DNA of 64,000 nt from Burkholderiales bacterium (GTDB lineage: Bacteria; Pseudomonadota; Gammaproteobacteria; Burkholderiales; Nitrosomonadaceae). This document shows positions 1 to 8,257 of the stretch, in pieces. A program made the translations under genes and the position numbers. Below the pieces are notes generated by a model that was not told the origin of the DNA, did not search any database, and was given only the letters and a program-made list of their open reading frames with translations. Numbering within the stretch: the stretch's first letter is position 1; every line of letters starts with the position of its first letter. Location: positions 434,001 to 498,000 of the forward strand of contig JACKLU010000001.1 in the NCBI GenBank assembly GCA_024235735.1, read 5' to 3'.

Positions 1-177
1 GCGATTTAGCCCGATAACCTGCGCAAGCGAACTGCGCCCGTCGCTGTTTTTTACCACCGCTATATCGCCAAACCGCGCCAATCCACTTCGCGCACCTTCG
101 ACTGCACTGACACGAATGCGCAGGATATCGCCAACAATTTCCAGCACATGACAAAAACGAATCAGCGTTTGCGTCAT
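1..177 (-). CDS. Probable V-type ATP synthase subunit B, N-terminal fragment
   Basis: Reading leftward from the ATG at 177, 59 codons stay open to the window edge, so only the N-terminus is present. The peptide has the pattern of the N-terminal beta-barrel of V/A-type ATPase B subunits: an EIVGDILRIR segment, a G-x-FGDIAVV turn and an SDGRSSLAQVIGL strand. F-type beta subunits look different here. The B subunit is the non-catalytic nucleotide-binding subunit of the V1 head. No strong Shine-Dalgarno precedes the ATG, and the frame is open upstream only to a stop at 223-225. Subunit A is not immediately upstream, so it would have to lie downstream or elsewhere. The identification rests on a short fragment. 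Confidence 0.55.
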   Translation of the reverse strand, partial: MTQTLIRFCHVLEIVGDILRIRVSAVEGARSGLARFGDIAVVKNSDGRSSLAQVIGLNR

Positions 178-353
178 GAGAAAAAACGGCGCTCTAAACC
201 AATAGAATAATTCCTCAACAATTCAACAATATGTGTTCTGTATTGAGTACTATGAGAGCATCTAAGTGCGTTTATAAAGCGACTGTTTCTGATTCTATTC
301 ATTGGGCCCGGTGAATGTTGGCTGTATGAATAAGCTTGCATAACGAGCCTGAC

Positions 354-3300
354 TTACTCCAACAAGTATTCAATTTCAAGAGCAGGCCGCAATGTTGGAT
401 CTTCTGCATAGTCACTGCTTACGAATGTCTTCGTATTATTGTTGCCACTAACAGGCACCAATTTCCATCCGAAGTTTGATCTGCCATTTTGAATTGCTTG
501 TACTCCCTGGGTCACATCCATAACTAACCATCCTGGATTCCATAAAACCGAAGCTTCACCGTCAAATTGACTATCGATATCCGTTCCAATACCGACAGCA
601 CCCGCCTGATTCCAGAAGACTGCTAATTGACTTTCTTTCCAGGTGACTTCACTTTCGAGCCAGGGCGATAGCAATGGATGTGCTCGATAAACATGATCAT
701 AATAGGATGACTTATAAAGTTTTAATTTTGCTGAAGTAATCACTGCCCGATCAGGAATAATACCGCCTTCCGATTCAAAAATTGCAAATTGAATTAATGA
801 GCTAAAGCGTGATCCCGTCGGTTTGTCCAGCAGTTTTACATTTTTTCCAAAATTCACAAAAGCATGAAATTCATAAAGATAGCTGTCCCATACATGAGCA
901 AAATTATTGAGTCCTTTCTGTAACGTGACGCGAAGGTTATTACCTGCTGATCGTGTTACGTCAATACCTACTGCAGCGGAATTAACAGTTAAAGCACCAT
1001 TATCGGTTGCTACTACGTGCAACGTGTGCATGCCTTCTGTCGCATTCACCCAAACGAACTCGTATGGTAATTGAGTAACTTCTCCAAGCAGCGCACCGTC
1101 GACATAGAAGGCCACTTTTGTAATGCTGCCATCGCTGTCACTGGCGTCCGCTGTCAGCAGTATAGACGCGCCAACTTCAAATACCTGCCCGGCACTAGGA
1201 GCTGTCAGAGTCGCCGCAGGCGGTTGATTGGTCAAGTTTGAAACAGTAATTGACGCGCTTAGAGAGGTTGCCTGTCTACCATCATCATCGGTAGCTACAG
1301 CATACAGGACATGCGTGCCAGCGGATGCATTTTCCCAGGAAAGTTCATAAGGACTGCTGGTATCTTCGCCCAATAAAATTCCGTCTGCGTAAAATTCAAC
1401 TTTAGCAACAATGCCATCCGGATCACTCGCGTTGGCTCTGAGTAAAACGGATGCGCCTTCCACAAATTCCATACCTGATGACGGGGTCGTCAAGCTAATA
1501 GCTGGTGGTAAATTTATAGTACCGGTATCCGGTATATATTCGATTTCCAGTATGGGTCGAAGTGCAGGATCAGTATCGTATTCACTGCTGGCAAATTTTT
1601 TAGTATTGTTATTACCTTTTACTGGCACAAGCCTCCAGCCATAATTCTGCCCGCTTGCACTCATTGCCTGGACACCACCCGTTACATCTATATTCAACCA
1701 GCCGGGATTCCAGGTCACGGCTCCCTCTCCATCATGAACAACAGCGATATCCTGACCAAAACCCAGTCCACCAGGCACATCCCACAAAACACCAGACTCT
1801 CTTTGTGTCCAGGTCACGCCAGTTTCTGACCAATCATGCAAAATCTGGTGAGCACGATAAATGTAGTCATAGAATGATGTTTTGTATAAAAACAGTTTTG
1901 CCGATGTAATCGTTGAACCATTGGGCACTGGGCCGCCCTCACTGTCAAAGATTGCAAAACGAATGACTGAAGCAAAGCGACTTCCGCCCGGCTTATCCTG
2001 CAAGAAAGCATTTTCCCCGTAATTGACGGCACCAAAATATTCATACAGATAGGCATCAGTTGTCCCCGAATACCCCCCTGATCCCTCCTGCAGGGATATT
2101 TTTACGCTATTGCCCGCACTGGATTGAGTTACCGTGATCTGACTGAACTGCGATGTCGCCGTACCCCCGCCATTATCTGTCACAACCGCTTTCAGATTAT
2201 GCGTGCCAATTGCAGGATTCGTCCAGACAAACTGATAAGGTGCGCTCAAAACCTCATTGAGTAAATTATCATTCGCATAGAATGCCACTTTTGTTACAAA
2301 GCCATCAAGGTCATTCGCGGTTGCACTGAGCTGAATGGGTGAACCAAATTGAAAATTGGCCCCCGAAGCAGGTGAAGTTAAATTTACAGTGGGCGGCAAA
2401 TTAACTACAACGGAAGGATTGACCGTAATCGACACGGTTGAAGACGTTGTTTTTTTATTACTATCATCAATGGCGACAGCTTTCAGCGTATGCGCTCCGA
2501 TTGATGCATTTGTCCAGGAAAATTCATAGGGACTGTTGGTATCTTCATTCAGTAAAACACCATTTGCGTAAAATTCAACTTTGACTATACTGCCGTCGGT
2601 ATCGCTGGCATTGGCTTTGAGTAAAATGATGGAGCCCTCTGTAAATTCAGCGCCAGTGGATGGACTGGTCAAATTAACCGCGGGTGGAAAACTCGCTGGA
2701 CCTGAACCTGAAACGTATTCTATTTCCAGAGCAGGGCGTAAAGATGGATTGTCAGTAAACTCGCTACTCGAAAATTTGATCAGATTATTATTTCCCCCCT
2801 TGGAAATCAGTTTCCAACCAAAATTTTGTCCACTTGTGCTCATATCCCGAACACCCGATGTCACATCAATTTCAAGCAATCCCGGATCCCATGCCACCAT
2901 TCCTTCACCATCCGAATCATTGGCGAAATCAATACCCGGTGTATTAGCTCCCGGAGTATCCCATAATGATCCGGATTCTTTTTGCAGCCATGTCACACTG
3001 CCTGCCCCCCACTCAGATATTAATCTGTGAGCACCATAGACATGGTCATATGCAGAAGATTTATTTAGTGATAATTTTGCCTTGCGAATCAAAGCGGCAT
3101 CGGGAATTGGTCCACCTTCACTTTCGAAAATTGCAAAGCGGACCAGCGGCGCCAAGCGCGAACCGACTGGCCGGCTTTGTAAAGTGTGACTTGCCGACAG
3201 GTTACTCGTGCTCAAAAATTCATCCAGATAGGTATCGATAGTTCCTGTGTACCCATTCAAACCATTCTGCAGTTTTAATGTTTCAATCGTATCAGCGGAC

Positions 3301-4928
3301 ACAACGACGTTTATGGGGCTGGATGCGGCTGAAGAGCCGTCAGTAAACAAGGCGGTAGCCGTTAATTCGTAGGAACCCGGTATTCTGTTTGTCCAATCCA
3401 AACTATAAGGTGCGACATCCGATGAACCAATGAGATTGCCATCCAGAAGGTACTGTACGCGCGATATCGTTTTTCCCAACGCATAAACCGATAGCTCAAC
3501 CAACTGATTTGAATACACAGTTTCACCGTTTTGCACATTCACCAGAGATATGCCTTCATTCTCAATTTCAGGTTGCCAGTTTGTTGGCTTATACACCCAG
3601 ACGTCTCCAGACCGTGAATCAAATAAGCCTATGAAAGCATCCAGTGCGCGTGCATATTTCCATTTCCCAAGAATTGGATTAACTACACTGCCCTGCTGGG
3701 GGACAGATGGGCCTTCGGGCGTTACACGGTTCAGCACCCAATTTCCTGACGACAAATCCTGCGGGGGTATCAATTGCCAGACGTCTTGCCCTCCATCCCA
3801 TAAAAGAAAAACCTGTCGCTGATGATCATAATCAAGCCCATAGTATACTAATCTGCTCAAATTGAATGTTCCGCCAGTTACTTGAGGCGTGAAAATCACA
3901 TTCGACGGCACTACGCCCTGTGGTTGGTCGAGATTCCAGAAAGTAAATATACTGCCGGCTGTTCGTACAAAGATTTTACGTTGTGGATCATAAGCACCAG
4001 CACCCTGGCCAGCAAACGTCGATCCTGCTGCTACCTTACCAGCCACTTCGTAAGTATCTTGCGATGAATCTGAATTTGAATAGGCAGAATAACGAAACAA
4101 ATTCGCATTGGTCTGAAGATATAGAACATCAACATTATTTTCTTCAGCATATGCACTCACCGTATTAATAAAATAATTAGGTAAAATGGCGTTAGACGCA
4201 GAAGAAGTCAGGTTGTCCCGATTGCTCCACATGTTTTTACCAATAACATCTGGAAACAACTGTGGATTAACCTGCGAGCCCGTTGTACCACCAACAGCAT
4301 TCCCATCCGCCAAAGCAGGATCGAAAAAATACGGTCCGGTCGGAGAGCCATTGGTGTGAATGTAACGGGTACCTGTGTTAAATGCAGCGCCGCCAAATGT
4401 AACAAATCTGTTCAGAATTGGGAAAAACTCAGAATTATCATAAGTATGAGCGGAGACGGGCGCATTAAAAACGCCATCGATACTTTCGTAATGCCCTCCT
4501 GCGATCTGCTTCACCTCCGACGGCAGTGAAGCACGCACCCAATTGCGTGTTGAAGACTCCCAGAAATAAACTTCATTTCCAGGATAGTTCGCATGACCAC
4601 CGCCATAAATAATTATATTTCCTCGATTGGAGTCCCAGGCCATCGAGCTCCATGCCGCAATGATACTGTGCGGTGCGCCAACAGAGGGCGCATCTGGAGG
4701 GGCTGGTCGTTGCTCGAGCGGCGTCCAGACATCATCGTATCGGTTTGCATTTAGTTTTACCCAACTATTCTCAGGCGCCAGCGCCAGAATACGAGCGATA
4801 TCGGTGTCCAAACCCAATTTCCAGGCGCCTTCGCTTCTTCCTGCCGGTGAAACTAAAAATACAAACAACACAGAAAGACAAATATTTTTTAATATGTTGT
4901 CAAACAGCTTATTTTGTGGTTTTTCCAT
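354..4928 (-). CDS. Large secreted kelch-like / Ig-like / DNRLRE repeat protein
   Basis: A 1524-residue protein with a signal peptide (about residues 1-33, hydrophobic core SVLFVFLVSPAG). Residues about 60-450 are a Gly/Trp/Tyr-rich beta-propeller-like head resembling kelch/galactose-oxidase repeats (IIIYGGGHANYPGNEVYFW). After it come Ig-like 1 (about 455-545), DNRLRE 1 (552-738), Ig-like 2-3 (748-934), DNRLRE 2 (943-1131), Ig-like 4-5 (1139-1325) and DNRLRE 3 (1331-1522). The Ig-like units share D-x-DG-x-(I/V)-x-KV-x-FYA and GTH-x-L-x-AV-x-TD motifs; the DNRLRE units share RFA-IF-SEGG and SLRPALEIEY endings. The last two Ig-Ig-DNRLRE blocks, about 385 residues each, are tandem copies. The protein is probably exported and may bind polysaccharide or the cell surface; no catalytic residues were assigned. 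No LPXTG, PEP-CTERM or autotransporter end is visible. It stands alone. Confidence 0.85.
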   Translation of the reverse strand: MEKPQNKLFDNILKNICLSVLFVFLVSPAGRSEGAWKLGLDTDIARILALAPENSWVKLNANRYDDVWTPLEQRPAPPDAPSVGAPHSIIAAWSSMAWDSNRGNIIIYGGGHANYPGNEVYFWESSTRNWVRASLPSEVKQIAGGHYESIDGVFNAPVSAHTYDNSEFFPILNRFVTFGGAAFNTGTRYIHTNGSPTGPYFFDPALADGNAVGGTTGSQVNPQLFPDVIGKNMWSNRDNLTSSASNAILPNYFINTVSAYAEENNVDVLYLQTNANLFRYSAYSNSDSSQDTYEVAGKVAAGSTFAGQGAGAYDPQRKIFVRTAGSIFTFWNLDQPQGVVPSNVIFTPQVTGGTFNLSRLVYYGLDYDHQRQVFLLWDGGQDVWQLIPPQDLSSGNWVLNRVTPEGPSVPQQGSVVNPILGKWKYARALDAFIGLFDSRSGDVWVYKPTNWQPEIENEGISLVNVQNGETVYSNQLVELSVYALGKTISRVQYLLDGNLIGSSDVAPYSLDWTNRIPGSYELTATALFTDGSSAASSPINVVVSADTIETLKLQNGLNGYTGTIDTYLDEFLSTSNLSASHTLQSRPVGSRLAPLVRFAIFESEGGPIPDAALIRKAKLSLNKSSAYDHVYGAHRLISEWGAGSVTWLQKESGSLWDTPGANTPGIDFANDSDGEGMVAWDPGLLEIDVTSGVRDMSTSGQNFGWKLISKGGNNNLIKFSSSEFTDNPSLRPALEIEYVSGSGPASFPPAVNLTSPSTGAEFTEGSIILLKANASDTDGSIVKVEFYANGVLLNEDTNSPYEFSWTNASIGAHTLKAVAIDDSNKKTTSSTVSITVNPSVVVNLPPTVNLTSPASGANFQFGSPIQLSATANDLDGFVTKVAFYANDNLLNEVLSAPYQFVWTNPAIGTHNLKAVVTDNGGGTATSQFSQITVTQSSAGNSVKISLQEGSGGYSGTTDAYLYEYFGAVNYGENAFLQDKPGGSRFASVIRFAIFDSEGGPVPNGSTITSAKLFLYKTSFYDYIYRAHQILHDWSETGVTWTQRESGVLWDVPGGLGFGQDIAVVHDGEGAVTWNPGWLNIDVTGGVQAMSASGQNYGWRLVPVKGNNNTKKFASSEYDTDPALRPILEIEYIPDTGTINLPPAISLTTPSSGMEFVEGASVLLRANASDPDGIVAKVEFYADGILLGEDTSSPYELSWENASAGTHVLYAVATDDDGRQATSLSASITVSNLTNQPPAATLTAPSAGQVFEVGASILLTADASDSDGSITKVAFYVDGALLGEVTQLPYEFVWVNATEGMHTLHVVATDNGALTVNSAAVGIDVTRSAGNNLRVTLQKGLNNFAHVWDSYLYEFHAFVNFGKNVKLLDKPTGSRFSSLIQFAIFESEGGIIPDRAVITSAKLKLYKSSYYDHVYRAHPLLSPWLESEVTWKESQLAVFWNQAGAVGIGTDIDSQFDGEASVLWNPGWLVMDVTQGVQAIQNGRSNFGWKLVPVSGNNNTKTFVSSDYAEDPTLRPALEIEYLLE

Positions 4929-5282
4929 GATCTGGTCCCTGCTCGTGAAGACACACTCCTCCGCTGAATCCGCGAATAGTGGTTGAAAAATTAGCGTCGT
5001 ATCTTTAGCAAGTGGGCCAGTAAGCTGTCGAGAAACATGCTCGTAGAGCCGATGCTAGGCAAAAACAGGGAACACAAGCAAAACACAGCAAAGAGCCATC
5101 GAATCAAGCAGTAGAGCAAGGAGCTTGTGTCGACTAAAAAATCCAGTTCATACTTGATAAGTAATTACTTCGAATCTGTTTTTTACACCACACTAATAGC
5201 ACAGATAGTTTTAACTACAAACTTCTGCTAAAAAAAGCAGTACTGAAATCAGATACTACTAAACAAGATCAAGCGATTCAAG

Positions 5283-5456
5283 TCACTTTTTCATGGCGGC
5301 ATTTTCTGCGACTGGTACAAAGTCCCATAATGGAATCTCTAATTCATTGTTTTTATTATTCTGGGGTTTTATAAAATAGCTTTTTGCAAAGGTCTCGTTC
5401 TTTGATCGTTTGATTCCGTGCAATGGTATGGCAATCGGGCCAAGGTCGTTTTTCAT
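5283..5456 (-). other. Doubtful 57-codon open frame, possibly eroded gene
   Basis: Reading leftward from ATG at 5456 to TGA at 5283 gives a 57-residue peptide of normal composition, starting MKNDLGPIAIPLHGIKRSKN and ending LWDFVPVAENAAMKK. The frame is also open upstream to a stop at about 5532-5534, so it could be the tail of a decayed gene. There is no clear ribosome-binding site, and an IS-end-like motif lies inside it, which argues against an intact gene. I do not recognise the peptide. Confidence 0.2.
5385..5396 (-). mobile_element. IS-end-like 12-mer (possible IS5-family terminal repeat remnant)
   Basis: On the minus strand this reads GAGACCTTTGCA, the same 12 bases that begin the terminal inverted repeat of the MITE-like element at 56809-56949. 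Such ends are typical of some IS5-family elements. No second end or transposase was found within several hundred bases, so it is either a solitary fragment or chance. Confidence 0.35.
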
Positions 5457-5627
5457 GGTGATTGTCAGATCATGCTGGCTTCTTGCACGGTCTAATCTTA
5501 TGCATCTGGCAGATTGAGACGTGCAGCTTGCCTATAGACTTCCTTAAAAATCTGCACTTCAAGGTTGGATTCGTCAGATTGATACAGTTTTTTCCAGCGC
5601 AAACATATTACTTCTTCATTAACCATC

Positions 5628-5645
5628 ATGTAACACGATTGTCAC
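5628..5645 (+). promoter_or_regulatory. Degenerate Pho-box-like motif
   Basis: ATGTAAC-acga-TTGTCAC has the 7-4-7 spacing of PhoB half-sites; the second half is close to CTGTCAY, the first poor. It lies about 63 bases before the beta-helix gene start. It is much weaker than the sites near phoX and may be chance. Confidence 0.25.
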
Positions 5646-5707
5646 ATTAAATTGGTAAATTGACCCGACCAATAAGTTCACACACAACGTTTAATTTGGA
5701 GAAAAAA

Positions 5708-7303
5708 ATGGTGAGGTTAGACAAAAGGGCACGATTATCAATTTACTCAGCCGCGCTACTGGGTGCGTTTGCCGCTGACGGCCTTGCGGCGACGGCGACT
5801 TTCGATCCGGCAACGGGTATTGTCGATATGCCCGTCGTAGAAGTTTTAAATGGCGCATCTTCGGCATTCTACAACGCACAACTGCAAATCAGTGGCGATG
5901 GCTTGCAACTGATTGATGCGGCGTCGATTCCGGTCGCCAAGGGACAACAGCGCGTCGTGTTTGATTCGGCGACGGCCGCAGTACACGTGCCATCCGTAGT
6001 TGTCGGCGCGGATGAATACTACGTCAAGCTGCGACTGGTTCCAGGCTCCAATCCGCTGCGCTTCACAATCGATCAGCTGGTCAATAACCAATTTCAGGGC
6101 TGCCCGAGCTTCTCGACCCCCGGCGTTGCTTCAGGCTCCTGTGTTCTGAGCGGCGAAATTACGCAGAATATCACACTGACGAAAAACATTCAGTGGGTAT
6201 TGTCAGGTGGTGTATTTATCGGCGGCGACAACAGCAATAACGCCACGCTAACGATTAATCCCGGCACCCAGATCTTCGGTCAGCAAGGCGCTGACTTCCT
6301 TTGGATCAGACGTGGTTCGAAAATCTTTGCCGAAGGCACGCCGGACAATCCGATTGTCATGAGTGGTCCACTGCAGCAATCCGCCGGTGAGTGGGGCGGT
6401 CTGGTGATTTCCGGTAACGCACCAGTCAACGGTTGTAACGTCGGTGTCAATCCCTGTGAAGTCCCGTTTGAAGCCATCACTTCTGAATTTTTCGGTGGTA
6501 ACAATCCGAATGACAACAGCGGCATAATCAAGTACACGCAGATACTTTTTGCCGGATTTCCCGTGCGTCCCAATGAAGAATTGAACGGTTTTACTTTAAA
6601 CGGCGTGGGTGCCGGTACTCTGATCCAGTTCGTCCATGTGCATGAAGGCATTGATGACGGCGTTGAAATGTTCGGCGGCACGGTTGGACTGAAACACCTT
6701 GTGTTGACTAATAACGGTGATGACAGCCTTGACTGGGGCAGCGGATGGACCGGAAAAGCACAGTTCGTTCTGGTTAAACAGGCTCCCAGTGACGGCGATC
6801 GTGGCATTGAAGCTGACAACAATGAAGTCAATAACGACATCGAACCCCGCGCAAAACCCATATTATCGAATATGACTTTGATCGGCGCGCCGATCGCCAC
6901 GCAAGGCATTCTATTGCGCCGTGGGACAGGTGCGAATATCTGGAATACCGTCATTACCGGCTTTCCTGACTGTATTTCAATCGATGGAGAAGCTACATTC
7001 CTGAACGCAGGAACACCTGGCAACCTCTCCGGTGATTTGACCATGGTCAATTCATTTGTCAATTGCGCCAATAATTTCAATGATGGCAACGGTGCTACTT
7101 TCTCAGTGGCAGAGTGGTTCACATCGCAGTCCGGCAACAGTACTGAAGATCCGCAGCTGAACGATTTTCTGCCTGCCTTTGGATCCCCCTTAACGCTTGG
7201 CGGCACACCGGTTAACGATGCTTTCTTTGATGTAGTCGACTATGTCGGCGCATTCAAAGATGCGAATGACGACTGGACACAGGAGTGGACTTTTAACTTC
7301 TAA
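5708..7303 (+). CDS. Secreted right-handed beta-helix surface protein
   Basis: The start is placed at the ATG at 5708 because GGAG lies 6-8 bases before it and a signal peptide follows at once (RARLSIYSAALLGAFAADGLAA); a start 48 bases upstream lacks these. The product is 531 residues. The N-terminal about 150 residues are a beta-rich domain. From about residue 150 the chain carries strand-turn repeats typical of parallel beta-helix proteins: NPGTQIFGQ, GTPDNPIVMSG, EWGGLVISGNAPVNGC, ELNGFTLNGVGAGT, DDGVEMFGGTVGLKHLV, DDSLDWGSGWTGKAQF. This motif order is that of a widespread family of uncharacterised secreted proteins common in Bacteroidota and gammaproteobacteria. The role is unknown; surface binding or polysaccharide contact is inference. 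It is monocistronic, ending at a strong terminator. Confidence 0.8.
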   Translation: MVRLDKRARLSIYSAALLGAFAADGLAATATFDPATGIVDMPVVEVLNGASSAFYNAQLQISGDGLQLIDAASIPVAKGQQRVVFDSATAAVHVPSVVVGADEYYVKLRLVPGSNPLRFTIDQLVNNQFQGCPSFSTPGVASGSCVLSGEITQNITLTKNIQWVLSGGVFIGGDNSNNATLTINPGTQIFGQQGADFLWIRRGSKIFAEGTPDNPIVMSGPLQQSAGEWGGLVISGNAPVNGCNVGVNPCEVPFEAITSEFFGGNNPNDNSGIIKYTQILFAGFPVRPNEELNGFTLNGVGAGTLIQFVHVHEGIDDGVEMFGGTVGLKHLVLTNNGDDSLDWGSGWTGKAQFVLVKQAPSDGDRGIEADNNEVNNDIEPRAKPILSNMTLIGAPIATQGILLRRGTGANIWNTVITGFPDCISIDGEATFLNAGTPGNLSGDLTMVNSFVNCANNFNDGNGATFSVAEWFTSQSGNSTEDPQLNDFLPAFGSPLTLGGTPVNDAFFDVVDYVGAFKDANDDWTQEWTFNF

Positions 7304-7344
7304 TCCTAAAAATGTAACAGGAAGCATTGGATTCGCACCAAAAG

Positions 7345-7389
7345 AAAAACCTTCCGCCGCCTGAGTTCAGGCGCAGCGGAAGGTTTTTT
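7345..7389 (+). terminator. Intrinsic terminator after the beta-helix gene
   Basis: The arms AAAACCTTCCGC and GCGGAAGGTTTT flank an inner CGCCTGA/TTCAGGCG hairpin, followed by a T run. The stem is long and GC-rich, about 40 bases after the stop codon. Confidence 0.85.
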
Positions 7390-7465
7390 ACATGATTTCT
7401 TATAGCAATAAGCTGAATGCAGGAAGATGTAAAACCGGATTTTAAGTGCAAAGCGTGTATAGTTT

Positions 7466-7897
7466 TTATACTGCAGATAACGCAAACAGAACCAGACTCG
7501 CCATGCCGATAATAAAGGTCACAAAGGGAAATATTCCAATGGGAAGACCTTTCTCAACTTTCTGAAGGTGCGCAAGAGACTGAACACCGACTGCGTATTG
7601 TTTTGCAGTTAAAATATATCCGAGCGTGAAAAAGGAAGCCCATGCCGCAAGGACTATGGTCAGCACAAATGAAGCGAGAGATAGCGTTAGCAATGTGACT
7701 GAAGAATGTTCAGGCAGCTCCCTTATAAAGGCCGCCACAACGACAATAGCGCCGCTGCTTAATGTTGCCAGATGCTTGAACAAATCCACTCGGATTTTAA
7801 AAAGATCAGATAAATCATCGATATATTCTTCCAACTTTTCTTGATCTTGCATAACCAGCGAATCTCCCTGTAGTTGTTGAATCATTTCCTGATCCAC
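7466..7897 (-). CDS. Small three-helix membrane protein of unknown function
   Basis: A 143-residue protein. Residues 1-42 are acidic and probably helical (QDQEKLEEYIDDLSDLFKIR). Three hydrophobic segments follow at about 43-61, 65-96 and 118-143, so the N-terminus probably faces the cytoplasm. No known motif or catalytic residues were recognised. It is monocistronic, with the convergent terminator of the beta-helix gene downstream. Composition and codon use look native, which supports a real gene, but no function can be assigned. Confidence 0.65.
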   Translation of the reverse strand: MDQEMIQQLQGDSLVMQDQEKLEEYIDDLSDLFKIRVDLFKHLATLSSGAIVVVAAFIRELPEHSSVTLLTLSLASFVLTIVLAAWASFFTLGYILTAKQYAVGVQSLAHLQKVEKGLPIGIFPFVTFIIGMASLVLFALSAV

Positions 7898-8257
7898 ATT
7901 ATTTTACAACTCAGAAATCAGTACGATTCCGTCGAAACAACTACTCAGCCGGCGAAGCCAGAACTTCGGATGACAACTTTGCTGGCGTTTCTAATTCCCT
8001 TGCTTTCAATAGTTTGAAATTATATGAAATTACATTTTGCGAAAATCTCCGGCATGCCGGAGATTTTAAGGTCACAATGCACTTTGCAGGATAAGCGACT
8101 TAGTCTCAAATCGGAAGATCACAGAAAGAACGGCAAGGATCCGACTACAACGAATCCTTATTCCGAAAAAGTAAAGTGCTGGCGATATGCTTTTCATTGC
8201 GAAAGATGCGATTAACATCTTCCGCGACAAGAGAATCCGTGACAGAATACTGGTCTA
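7898..8257. other. Intergenic stretch with a perfect palindrome
   Basis: About 360 bases between a membrane-protein gene start and the pnp stop. The only clear structure is the 26-base palindrome at 8042-8067. No coding frame or RNA gene was recognised. Confidence 0.5.
8042..8067. terminator. Perfect 26-base palindrome, possible pnp terminator
   Basis: AAAATCTCCGGC followed by its exact complement (GCCGGAGATTTT) around a CATG-type centre is fully self-complementary. On the minus strand it lies 190 bases beyond the pnp stop and ends in a short T run, so it may end rpsO-pnp transcripts. A protein-binding site is the alternative. Confidence 0.45.

Larger units (their letters stand above)
4929..5707. 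other. Gene-poor stretch between two secreted-protein genes
   Basis: About 780 bases between the divergent secreted-protein genes. It should hold both promoters, but none is strong enough to place. It contains an IS-end-like 12-mer (5385-5396), a doubtful 57-codon minus-strand frame (5283-5456) and a degenerate Pho-box-like motif (5628-5645). No RNA gene was recognised. It may be eroded mobile-element DNA. Confidence 0.5.

Noticed and set aside
6280..7206. Long open frame on the minus strand inside the beta-helix gene
   Set aside because: The plus-strand gene has a signal peptide, ribosome site and family repeats; the antisense frame has unnatural composition and no motifs.
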